Source: Strobilurus pachycystidiatus (lineage: Eukaryota > Basidiomycota > Agaricomycetes > Agaricales > Physalacriaceae). Taken from it: 64,000 nucleotides of DNA. Under the pieces are notes generated by a model, which ran no database searches, had not been told where the DNA came from, and worked only from the letters and a program-made list of their open reading frames with translations. The first letter of the stretch is position 1; each line of letters opens with the position of its first letter. The position numbers were made by a program, and so were the translations under genes. The DNA lies in the NCBI GenBank assembly GCA_019915135.1, contig JAHLMK010000002.1, positions 806,001 to 870,000 on the forward strand, in the 5' to 3' direction. Shown piece by piece: positions 9,685 to 23,116 of the stretch.

Positions 9685-12635
9685 ATGGTACCAAGTACGT
9701 CACTTTCGACTTGCTCTGTTACCTTCATGTGTAAACACGCCTCCTCTTCAACGGCATCTCCGAATAAAAGACGACGCACAGATGATTCGCAGGCTAGCCT
9801 TGAATCGTTCTTCGGCCCTCGGAAGAACGCCAGTTTCAAGAGCTCATCCTCGCCGAAAACCACTCCGAAAAAGGCAAAACCGCAACCGCCTAAAGAACCG
9901 GTTATAATCGATGTCGACCTCTTGGACTCGGACACGGACGTGTCTCAAGCCCATTTGCCAATACCTCCGGAACCTGCGTCTTTGCCTTCTCCGTCACGAA
10001 AAATTCCACCCGTGACTCCTTCCAGCCCTCCTTCCAAACTCAACTTCATCGGTCTCCGCGACGTAGTCTCCCAAGCCGCCAACCCTCCATACGAGTCCTT
10101 GGTGCAGGACGTGTCTATCTTCAACGCAGATCCTTCTCTGTTCCTACGGGACAAGAATGGTGTTGATTTCTCATTTCTCGCCCAGACGCTTGCCGAAATA
10201 CGCCAGACGCGTTCTCGCACTGCGATCATCAATGGGTTGACGAATTTTTTCCGAATTGTGGCTGCCCATCATCCCCAGTCCTTGACTCCAGCGGTGTATC
10301 TTCTTTCCAATACTCTTGCGCCGCCATTCAGACAAGTTGAACTGGGCTTGGGACCTTCTGCTCTATCTCAGTCAATACAGCAGGTTTCAGGTCTCACATC
10401 GGCCGCCCTTCGGAAACTCTATACGAAATTTGGCGATGCGGGGGATGTCGCATTCGTGGCGAAGTCCAACGTACGGACTCTCATGCCGCATGCCGTCCTT
10501 ACGGTCTCGGGCGTCTATCGTACCCTGTTGCAGATTGCTGAGTGTAAAGGGCAGGGAGCGTCCAAGAGTAGACAGAGACTCGTCGAAAAGCTGTTGGTCT
10601 CTGCGCAAGGAGAAGAGACTCGATTTCTCGTTCGCATCCTTTCCCAGAATTTGCGAGTAGGCGCCGTCAGGACGTCGATTCTTACTGCAGTTGCACGTGC
10701 TTCGGTGCTCGCACCTCCTTCACATCTGTCCTGCTCCTCTTCCTCGGACATGGATTGGTATGCATCCAGTTCGCTCATACGTGATGCCCGGAATGACCGC
10801 GATGGCGCTCGAGGTGATTTGAATGATCGATTCAAGAAGGCTGACAGCCTGTTACGGCGTACATTCGCCATTCATCCAGACTACGAGCATGTCATCTCCG
10901 CTCTTATGACAGTCGGATTTTCTGGGCTGTCTGCAAGCGTCCCTCTGACTGTTGGTAAGCGCGTACTGCCATCACTCCTCAGCTTTCTCAACCCTTGCTC
11001 GATAGGCATACCTCTTCAGCCGACGCTCGGAACTCCCGTCCGCTCTCTCGTTGAGATCTACGAACGATTCGGTGATCTTGAGTTCAGTGCAGAGCTGAAA
11101 TATGATGGCCAACGTGCCCAAATACATGCACGGAAAGAGGGGGATCGGCTTGATGTGGGTATATTCTCTCGGCATCTGGAAGACATGACTAGCAAGGTAT
11201 GTCGTGTATCTCCCTGCGTGACATGTTCCATTTTGACCTGGACCAAGTATCCCGATGTCGTTGCGACCATGAAGCATCTCTTCGACACGTCAAAATTAGA
11301 ATCGGTCATTCTCGATTCTGAAATAGTGGCGATCGATCCCAACACCGGGGGTCTAAAAAGCTTTCAAGATCTGTCCGGACGAGCACGGAAGAATGTCAAC
11401 TTGGAGGATATTGACATTCCCGTTTCGGTCTTCGCCTTCGACATCATGTATCTCAATGGGGCTGTGAGTGCTACACTCAGTACTACGCCACTATCTTAAG
11501 ATAGTGAACAGACCCTACTGGACGACGACTTCAGAACGAGACGTTCTTTGCTTTCTCAGCACTTCCAGTCTTGCCTAGCTACCAAAGAGTACTCCGGGTT
11601 CGCACACGTCACAAGGTGCGACAGCTCTGAAGGCTCTGCGGAAATGGAGGCGTTCTGGAGCTCTGCCGTGAAAGGTCAGAGTGAGGGTTTGATGCTCAAG
11701 GTGTGAACACCAAGCTTGCCTTCCGTTGGTGCAACCCTAATGCGAAAGACAGCTACTAGACAGTGGTAACGATCCAGATTCCACTTCCTCGTCCAAGAAG
11801 TTATTGGCAAAGTACAATATCGACCAACGGACGTTTTCGTGGCTCAAACTGAAGAAGGATTATGTGAGTAATCTGGGCGACACACTTGATGTAGTACCTA
11901 TCGGAGCATGGCACGGTAATGGACGCAAGGCGCAATGGTGGAGTCCGATCCTTCTTGGGCTATGGAACCCTGAAACAGGTCGCCCTGTCGCTGTTTGCAA
12001 GTGCATGTCGGGTATGCCTTCGTCGCTTGATGTTACAAACGCCTGACCTCTCGTTCAAGGGTTTTCTGATGCGTTCTATAAGGTTATCTTGCATACAGTA
12101 TCTGTTGCCGTCTCAAACGCTCATGCATGTGACACCAGGACCTCAACAAGAAGTATTCCCTCGACGACCCAGAAAACTGCTCCCAAAAATCAGTCTGGGA
12201 CTGTGACGTCGGAGGTATGAAAGCTCCCTACAGCACCTCCCATGTTGATTGATTGTCAGGATTCCGCCCGCAGGTCTACTTTAGACCGCAGGAAGTTTGG
12301 GAGATACGAGGCGCCGAGTAAGTCTTTGGACGACTTGCCGTCCCCACATATGTGCTGAATTTCCCTCGAGCATAACAATCAGTCCTGTCTCTGTCGCGGG
12401 TCGAGGCTTCATATCAGGCTCTGAGAAGGGCCTTAGTGTCCGGTTCCCACGATTTCTTAAGGTTCGCCTCGACAAATCCATACACCAAGCCAACGACCCG
12501 GCATTTCTCTACGGCATGTATCGTAACCAGCCAGGCATCTTGAACAGCTTGGGTGGAAATGACGAACTCGAAGATGAACTCGGAGATCCTGACATCAGCG
12601 ATTGTGACAATAGCGAGTCGGACACTTCTCTCTGA
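9685..12635 (+). CDS. CDC9: DNA ligase I, ATP-dependent
   Basis: Nine exons (9685-10954, 11006-11196, 11248-11463, 11512-11700, 11753-12011, 12060-12082, 12139-12214, 12260-12317, 12383-12635) encode about 844 residues. It seals nicks between Okazaki fragments. The N-terminus carries a canonical PCNA-binding box (QASLESFF, near residue 35) in a disordered region. A DNA-binding domain follows, then motif I with the nucleotidyl-lysine in ELKYDGQRAQIH, motif IIIa (FAFDIMYLNG), motif IV (EGLMLK), motif V (WLKLKKDY) and an OB fold ending with RFPRFLKVRLDKSIHQAN. The start is uncertain: ATG at 9685 or at 9727. Exon 6 is 23 nt. The first two introns are each 51 nt and lack in-frame stops. Confidence 0.93.
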
Positions 12636-12709
12636 CTAATTGGCACATCTTCATGCAATCAGCACTTAAAACGTAGTCGGCCCGCTTTTTAGATGTACTG
12701 TAATGAGCC

Positions 12710-12971
12710 TACTGTACGGGAGTGTATGGAAGCGACGTAACGCGTAACGGGGGGCCCGTTGCGTCGCCTATTTTGGGGGCTCGTAACGCGTAACGGAGGG
12801 GTCGTCGCCTAGGGTGAGTGGTGTTACCTTCCAAAAATGGGCATTTTTGTGGCGCAAAAATGACCGTGGTCGCCTAATTTGGCGACCGTAACGCATAATG
12901 GGGACCCCGTCGCCTCGGTTGGGGGTGTTACGGTGCACGTGACGGTCGCCTCCATACACTCCCGTACAGTA
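12710..12971. mobile_element. Small inverted-repeat element (MITE-like), about 260 bp
   Basis: The two ends form a perfect 21-bp inverted repeat: 12710-12730 begins TACTGTACGGGAGTGTATGG, and 12951-12971 is its exact reverse complement. The match continues imperfectly further inward. If the outer TA on each side is the target-site duplication, the element is 12712-12969 inside a TA. There is no coding frame. Inside, CGTAACGCGTAACGG occurs twice and a degenerate copy once, each followed by GTCGCC, and GGTCGCC/GGCGACC forms a hairpin near 12870. It lies between the DNA ligase stop and the CREG-like gene. TA duplication would fit a Tc1/mariner-mobilised MITE. Confidence 0.75.
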
Positions 12972-13111
12972 TGTGGTTGCTGTACTGTAGTTCAAGTTCA
13001 ACAAAATTCAAAGTGTATTACCGTTCAGAATCGCATGTGATTCAGGCACGAGATAAGATACCAGAATTTCTGATAAGCAGACATCCACCCTGCTTTACGT
13101 CGGCATCCATC

Positions 13112-14116
13112 ATGAACCGCTTCTTTTGCGTACTTGTCTCCTTGGTCTGCCTGTGGAGCCCTCACTATGCAGCCTGTCGTGAAACGGTTGAGGATGCGGG
13201 CAAGCCTTTGTTTCTTCGTCTCTCATAGGTGCTGACTCGCGCTAATTCTTGATACTCACAGCTGCCATAGCTCGAACCCTCGTTGATCGGTCCGTAACTT
13301 CTGTGGCTACAATGGCGACGCTTTTTCCTGCAGATGATCCCGTGCTACCAGGTCGCTCAAATTGCGTAGAGCTTGACATGATCCTTTCTAACCTACTCCC
13401 TCGATACAGGGTACCCATTTTCACTGCAAGAGTATTACGCGAGGTGAGTGATACATGTGCCCACATCAGACGTCGTCCTAAGACTCGGGATACCCAGCTG
13501 CCTAAATAACGGCTCGCTATCACTTCTCTTCCTTCCGATTTCTCAACACAGTAAAAATATTCTGGCGTCGAGATCTCATGTCGTTTCGATATCAATCACT
13601 TCAGCAACCCCCGCTGCTAACCTGCCTCGGGTGGCGTTGTTGGGAAACATTACCATCTTCGACGGGTCCAGCAAGATGCGTGATCTCCCAGAGATCAAAG
13701 AATGCTACTTAGCAACGCATCCGGATGCGAAGAGATGGCTTCCGGATGATGACAATGGAGCGCACATCGTAAGTAGCAGCTGATGGCTTGAGATTCTTAC
13801 ATCTATGCCTCACACTCTCCCCGCAGTCTTATTGGGCCCGCTTCGATCCACAAGTGCGTCTCTACTCTGCCATCCGCTAGGCTTCAACCTGACACTGCAA
13901 AGAGCGTTTACTTTGTAGGAGGATTTGGAGGGTAAGTTGGTCGTTATGTGGTGAACTTTAAGATGATTGATCACCGACAGCCGTCATTACATTGGGTACA
14001 TTCCCGTCTCTTTATATCAGTCTGCTCAACCCAAAGCGTCCGCTCTGACCCTTCAGAATGAGGAAGGAGTTGGAGAGTTAAGGATTATCGACGATTCCGA
14101 GTCGCTCTTCGAGTGA
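13112..14116 (+). CDS. Secreted CREG-like protein (FMN-binding split-barrel fold)
   Basis: Seven exons (13112-13199, 13262-13351, 13410-13443, 13498-13768, 13827-13853, 13903-13931, 13981-14116) encode about 224 residues. The first 22 residues form a signal peptide (MNRFFCVLVSLVCLWS). The mature part matches the CREG / pyridoxamine-phosphate-oxidase-like fold (AAIARTLVDRS, TMATLFPADDPVLPGYPFSL, GSLSLLFLPISQHSKNILAS, YWARFDPQ, VYFVGGFGGRHYIGYIPVS). Animal CREG is a lysosomal or secreted glycoprotein with a non-catalytic fold. Fungal function is not established. The first intron is read as GC-AG (13200-13261); a weak GT donor 18 nt downstream also keeps the frame. Confidence 0.82.
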
Positions 14117-14503
14117 AAATGTGATATTTCCCGGGCGCTCTTGATAAAACATCAGATAGTGTCGAGCTTTTGTCGTCTTCTGAATAGTGCCTTGATTTTT
14201 GGTCGCCCATCGAACATTGCAGCTGGTCTCTCTTCATGGTCGCGACTCGCACACCGCTGCCCGGGCTTGAAGGTTGATGATCTGTCATCACAGCCACTAG
14301 GTAGATCAAACGGTAGAGATGTTTGGATTGTTTCATTGATTGGGCAAGGCCAGAACGATATGAGCCCGGGACTGAAGTACCGACGCAGCGACATGATGCG
14401 CGAACGGACGCAAATCTTACATTGATGCGATCGGACCTTTGTGCTTACCTTATGTATCTTACCTATCTTACGTACAGCTGATCAACGTTTTCTCTAAACT
14501 CTC
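14117..14503. other. Short intergenic stretch
   Basis: This lies between the CREG-like stop and the BolA start, both on the plus strand. Short frames on both strands show no domain. It presumably holds the CREG terminator and the BolA promoter. Confidence 0.4.
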
Positions 14504-15028
14504 ATGTTTCGTGGCCTTGCTCGAGTTGGGAGAAGATTGTATAGCATGCCTACGACTCCTTCAGGGCCTGTAGAGGCATCAATGAGAGAGAAAGTATGTA
14601 TGTCTTCTATCTTCTACTCAAATGGCCAACAAATGGCGTTGAAACAGTTGACATCCCTCTTGCAACCATCATCGTTGGTTATCCGCAATGATTCTTGGCA
14701 GCATCGTCACCATGCCGCTATGCGTGACGTTAGTGCAGTCGACGGTGTAATGGAGACTCGTATGTCCTTTTGACTCACCTAACTCACTGACAAGCAACTC
14801 TATAAACATAGATTTTACCATCGAAGTAGTTTCAGATGCCTTCAGCGGAAAGGTACCGTATCCTCTTGTTGCTCAAGCCAAAACGTTAATCACTTGCCCA
14901 AGCCGACAATGCAGCGCCATCGTATGATCTATTCTGCTCTTTCTTCGGAATTTTCAGATGGGTTGCACTCGATCAGCTTGAAGACAAAGACAACCTCTGA
15001 AGTAGCACTGGCTCCGTCCAGCTCCTGA
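14504..15028 (+). CDS. BOL1: BolA-family protein, probably mitochondrial
   Basis: Four exons (14504-14593, 14648-14759, 14812-14852, 14903-15028) encode 122 residues. The N-terminus MFRGLARVGRRLYSM looks like a mitochondrial targeting peptide. The BolA fold follows: LTSLLQPSSLVIRNDSWQH with HRHHAAM, then HFTIEVVSDAFSGK and the signature RHRMIYSAL. BolA proteins pair with monothiol glutaredoxins to handle iron-sulfur clusters. Mitochondrial Bol1 helps deliver 4Fe-4S clusters to proteins such as lipoate synthase. The last acceptor is chosen at 14902 because it gives GKPTMQRHRM, the usual spacing before RHR. Identification as Bol1 rather than Bol3 rests on general similarity. Confidence 0.85.
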
Positions 15029-15519
15029 GCCATGATATACAAATAGACAGCTCGCTGATGTTCCTGAAAGGATCTGCCACTATAAAATCATACTCCTCCA
15101 TTGCGTGTCGACACGACACAGAACGACACCTGAAACTCTCTCCACGTGCTGAAGGCGTTGTTTGTCCGGCGCGCGAACCGATACTCATTCAGTCTTTCTC
15201 CTGATTTGAAGGACCATTTGACAATCACACAGGCGCAAGCGGCGAAATATCAATCGCTATTCCGACCGACATGGATGCGCATCAGCTTTTTGACTGTCTC
15301 TGTGTGAAAGCTGAGTCAGAGGCGGTGCCTTCACTCCAATCACTCCATCTGGCGACTGTGGTCCTGGACCAACCTGGAAACAAGATTACCGGCCTGAAAT
15401 TTGAATCACAGGGACCTCCAGTGTGACCCATCATTTAGATATAACTTAGAAACGCGAAACCTGTCGACGCCCTCCTTTCCCTTCCCTTCTTCTCGTGGGT
15501 CACAGCAGTCCTTTCCAGC
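15029..15519. other. Upstream region of the C2H2 gene
   Basis: This holds a 52-codon plus-strand frame at 15271 (starting MDAHQLFDCLCVKAES) that could be an upstream exon or a leader frame. The frame feeding the zinc-finger protein is open upstream of its chosen ATG (with LSLPFFSWVTAVL), so the true 5' end of that gene may lie here. Nothing else is visible. Confidence 0.3.
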
Positions 15520-16884
15520 ATGCTTTACGATGGAAACGCAGGGCGCGCAGGCGATTCACGGATCACTCTTCCTCCGATTCGCGATTTGTTTGGAGGTGGA
15601 TTATTCCCTCAGTAAAATTCATACAAATGTGCTTATGGCAATGTTGTGTCTCAGCTGAATTGTCGCGCCCGCTTAGAGATGTTCATGAGTCGCCCTCGAT
15701 GGTTCTTGCACGTCTCACGTTGAGGGATCAGGGAGGGGAAGGCGCTGTAGTTCACGATTCGGGTGCCAGCGGGAGTCATCGTTCTAAGGTCAGACCTGAT
15801 TGAGATCTTGTGTATAGCCTACAGGATTGACAATTTTGCCGTCAGAATCTTGGGTCTTCTCCGAATGGGCGCAAGTCAAGGGTTCCTGTGTCGGTACCAG
15901 AAATTCCAAGCAATGGTACCCTGGATCATGTACCACTGGAATCTACCCACCGCTTCAGAAACCCATTCGTATCACCTCAACTAGGCTTTGAATCGAGTCA
16001 CAGGAGTCTCTCTTCTGACCCAGAACCTCCGGAACTATCTTACAGAGCCGAGCGGCGGTCGACACATCCTGATATCTCATTCATTGTTCCCCGCGAGAAG
16101 CGTCGCTCTTTGGACGTAGAGAATTTCCCGAGCACTTTTTCCGGGAGTAGGAGTCACCGTCAGTTGCCCCAGGCAATATCAACGGATTTGGAATCCCGTC
16201 GCAGAACAGACGAGGATGACGACCCCACGCCGGTCGCACAGTTCAGAGGCAACGGTCCATCATTCGAACGTGCATCTTTCTTGAATGTGAAGAAGGCGAG
16301 TGAGGACGTTCCCACACCTTCTGCATTCAAGTATGAATGTGCATACTGCGGGAAAGGGTTCAATCGTCCCAGCAGTCTCAAGGTGCTGTTACCGAACTTT
16401 TATTGGTGCGATTGAACGTCTAACATCCACCAGATTCACATCAATAGTCATACCGGGGAAAAGCGTGAGTCTTCGCCATCCAGAGGTTTCTCTGTTTGCT
16501 GATATTGATTCAGCATTTGCTTGCACTTTCGAAGGGTGTGGCCGGAGCTTCAGTGTGGTGAGCACAAGTAGGACCTCTTTCGACATCTCCATGCTGATCC
16601 TTCCCCCGTTCCAGCTATCAAACATGCGCCGGCATATGCGCGTCCACAATCAAACTAGTCAACCAGAAAGCTCTAGTGACGAAGGAAGCGAAATTCCATC
16701 CACTCCCCCTCATTCAGCCTCATCACAATCTTCCATGGGTTCTATCCAGCGCCGGGGTAGCATCGCCTCTTCTATAGGCTCCGCGAGCTCTCGTCGAAGT
16801 CGCAGTCTCTCTTGCGACGTCGACGAGGACATCATCGACGCTCCCTCAGAGAAGCGGCACCGTTATCGCCATCAGCCTTATTAA
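15520..16884 (+). CDS. C2H2 zinc-finger transcription factor
   Basis: Six exons (15520-15595, 15655-15788, 15846-16382, 16434-16464, 16514-16557, 16615-16884) encode 363 residues from the chosen ATG. Near the start is RITLPPIRDLFG, a short motif common at the N-terminus of fungal C2H2 factors, which decided the first splice junction. Disordered sequence follows, then two fingers: YECAYCGKGFNRPSSLKIH and FACTFEGCGRSFSVLSNMRRH, linked by TGEKP. Each finger is split by an intron. The tail is Ser-rich, with a basic KRHRYRH end. It is a likely nuclear DNA-binding protein with unknown targets. The 5' end may extend upstream. Confidence 0.8.
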
Positions 16885-17170
16885 AGACTTCGACATCCCT
16901 CATGATACTTATTTATGTCAAGTGACTCATTTCATTTGCGCCACATAACTTATTGCTCGCCACATTTGTACATCCTTGAAGCAGTGCTTATCATTATTAT
17001 TATGTCATTATTTATATCCAGAGTCGTGAAAGACTACGCAACCACACACTGCGTCTCGTCGGAAAACAAAGCAAACAAAAAATAAATATGCAATGAAGTT
17101 AGATGCCATTGCTTGAACGGCGGGTCGTTGGTCGTTAGGGGATGGTCGTTGAGGTGTCTTGCGGAAGTCG

Positions 17171-20519
<3,349 letters not shown>

Positions 20520-21557
20520 CGCAGACAGAGAGAGCAGCAGACAGTGCAGAGCAGAGCAGCACGGGCCAAGGACGTCATACGGTGACTTGGTCCGATCAGT
20601 CCTGATATGGGCAAAGACTCTCACCGTGGCTTGTTCGCAGACACGACCTCGTTTCACTGTCAGAGTGGCGGCAAGATTCGCAACCGATCATGTCTTCCCT
20701 GCAACATGCACGTCTGTCTGACTCCGTCCGCGACGACGTGGTGAAGATCGCCTGTGTCCAACATAGCCGCAGTTACATCATGCGGCAGACGCGTATCCTG
20801 GTTTAAGCTTCGCCCGTCCTCTTCTCGTTCATTTGTCTGCAACGCGTACTAGCCCCGATCATTTGATGACTCACAGCTAGCGCAGAGTCACAGCACTCTC
20901 GAAAACAATTGGCGCCATCACGGCATGCCACAAGAATATTTGTACGTACCCGATGACTTTTTACGCGGGCCACAACTGGACCAGATGGGAGCTGATAGAG
21001 CCGTTGGGAACTGATTCAAACGATAGAATATCGATAGCTCCGCTCTCTCCTCAGCCGCCGGACGGGGTCGTTTCATTTCACGACTGTGACATACGTACCC
21101 ACGAATCTGGCCATGCTGCTTCGGTGTTACTAGTAGTCCACGGCGTCCCCGTTTAGAGCTCCGTCTTATCCTCCGCAACCTTGTCCTCAGTTGCGCTTCT
21201 CCCAGTAAGTTTGAGGGTCTCTACTGCTGCAAAGTGCCCGCCCTCTACATCGTTTTCACCGCCAGTTTCCTTACCTCCTTGAGCCTGGATCTGCGCCGCC
21301 CAACAACTCGTGGCCTCTCCACGCCCTTGCCCAACTACGCTCCGCCTCGTGGACTCCGCCTTGCTTTCCATGCCTTCCTCGTTGCCCGACTGTTCCTGAT
21401 CTTTTCTATCGCATCGCCTCTAGCTCTCCCAACAGCGTCGCCTGCGCACATCAGGCGTGTTCCTTCATATATAACTCGGGGTCATTTCCTCCTTGCCCAC
21501 AGTCATATCATCGCTTTTTTCTCTTCTTCTAGAATATCTTCTCTTCATTTCTCGCCT
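20520..21557. other. Divergent promoter region, about 1 kb
   Basis: This lies between the NDR kinase start (-) and the homeodomain gene start (+). A plus-strand frame open from 21234 into the homeodomain start (LTSLSLDLRRPTTRGLS and onward) is probably leader sequence. No separate gene or repeat is supported. Confidence 0.45.
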
Positions 21558-22757
21558 ATGTCGAATTCCCGAGAGTACCCAAGTCTTGGGAGGTCCAAGA
21601 GTCCCGCGGTCGACCCGCAAGCAAGCGGTTTTTTTCAAACTGGTCAGGGTGGGCGCACTATACTACCTCCAATATCTTCTACATTTCCAACCTCACGTCC
21701 CACAGGTCCGTGTCACTGTATATTCGTATAGTTGTTCTCGTTTGCTCATTATCTTCAGTGCCAGTATACCCTCATTACTCGCAGCAACGTTCAAGCCCCG
21801 GGCGGTTGGACTACGAGTCCCAGTACAGTACTCAATGGCACCAAAGCGGGCCCGGTGCGTGCTTCTTTCGTGTTCTATTCAGACACTGTATTCACGTTCG
21901 AACTTCTCTCGTAGGCTACGATTACTACCCTGGCCAGGATGTCCGTTATCCGGGCTCTGGCTACTCTATGTACTCCTCACACGCCCCAGGCGACTCCAGG
22001 AAGCTCCCGCCTCTGAGCACGACTCCCAACGGTAGTCGGGATGATCGATGGGGAACGCCTTATGCGACGACCTCTATGGCCAGCGGACACCATATTAGGT
22101 CCCCCACAGCATCATATCCTGCCTCATATCACTCCTATTCATCGTCTGGGAACCCATATGGCTATAGTATGGGCCCAGCTGACGCCACAATGCCCATGTC
22201 GTCGCATGGTCACCTACCCGGTCACGACGGTCGTTCCTCGTCCCCGTATCCGCCCCATATTCCACCTTCATATACCCCTCCTCCCATCTCGCCTACGTCT
22301 GGGACTGAGGAATCCCCCACCATTAAGAAGAAGAGAAAGCGCGCCGACGCTGCTCAGCTCAAAATTTTAAACGAGACTTACGCCCGGACGGCTTTTCCAT
22401 CTACGGAAGAGCGGCTTCAGTTGGCGAAAGCTTTGGACATGTCAGCGCGCTCGGTACAGATATGGTCAGTAAACCAGCTGTTGGTCCAGTTGTTGGCCCC
22501 GAACTCATGCATCGCCACACAGGTTCCAGAACAAGCGTCAGTCGATGAGACAGACTCGACAGTCGTCATCCAGCACGCACCAGACGTTCGCCCTGACGCC
22601 TGGGGATCCTGGCGACGATTTGCCAGGTATGTCGTCAGGCTATACGAGCTCCCCCTACATCCCACGCGCATCCCCAGAAGCGCGTCCATCGAGTTCGTCA
22701 CATCGTCGTCCCCGTAGCCAGGAGGCTGCAGAAAGGCAGTGGCCCCGAGGGTACTGA
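21558..22757 (+). CDS. Homeodomain transcription factor
   Basis: Four exons (21558-21705, 21759-21854, 21915-22464, 22523-22757) encode 342 residues. The first 200 are Ser/Pro/Tyr-rich (with TILPPISSTFPTSRP and SYTPPPISPTSGT). A homeodomain follows: KKKRKRADAAQLKILNETY, FPSTEERLQLAKALDMS and the recognition helix SVQIWFQNKRQ. An intron splits the Trp codon of WFQN. The tail is Ser-rich and basic. The KKKRKR stretch may act as a nuclear signal. Basidiomycete homeodomain proteins of this kind regulate development, but orthology to a named factor is not claimed. It is not a mating-type HD1/HD2 pair, since no partner gene is adjacent. Confidence 0.85.
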
Positions 22758-23116
22758 GTTCCAGTTCACTGGACATCTCTCAAAACGGCCTTCATTCCTT
22801 CATCACCACCAGTCATGCTTAACTTATCGCACGCATTAATTCGGACTGTATATATACTCGCTCATTATTTATGCCACTATACGATATGCCAGTATGGTTA
22901 TTACCCAGATATCTAAGTAGTTCTTTTCTGACCTACGTACTATGTATGAATGCTGGACCATCTGTAACGCAATACCTATACCTTAGCCTAGACAATAATT
23001 TGCAAGGAAACGCCACAATTTTGCAACCTGATTACAGTGTGAATAAAAACTAACTCTAATGAATAACACGATGTACATAGAACCACGAAATAAACCTAAT
23101 GAAGGACTTAGATATC
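22758..23116. other. Convergent 3' region
   Basis: AT-rich sequence between the homeodomain stop (+) and the eEF3 stop (-). It holds only short chance frames and is expected to contain both 3' untranslated regions. Confidence 0.5.

Noticed and set aside
16300..16884. Long single frame through the second zinc-finger gene
   Set aside because: It reads across introns. The joined exons give intact fingers with TGEKP, so the unspliced frame is not used.
21558..22757. Homeodomain gene as part of a mating-type A locus
   Set aside because: No paired HD1/HD2 partner nearby and the flanking genes are not those usually found at the A locus.
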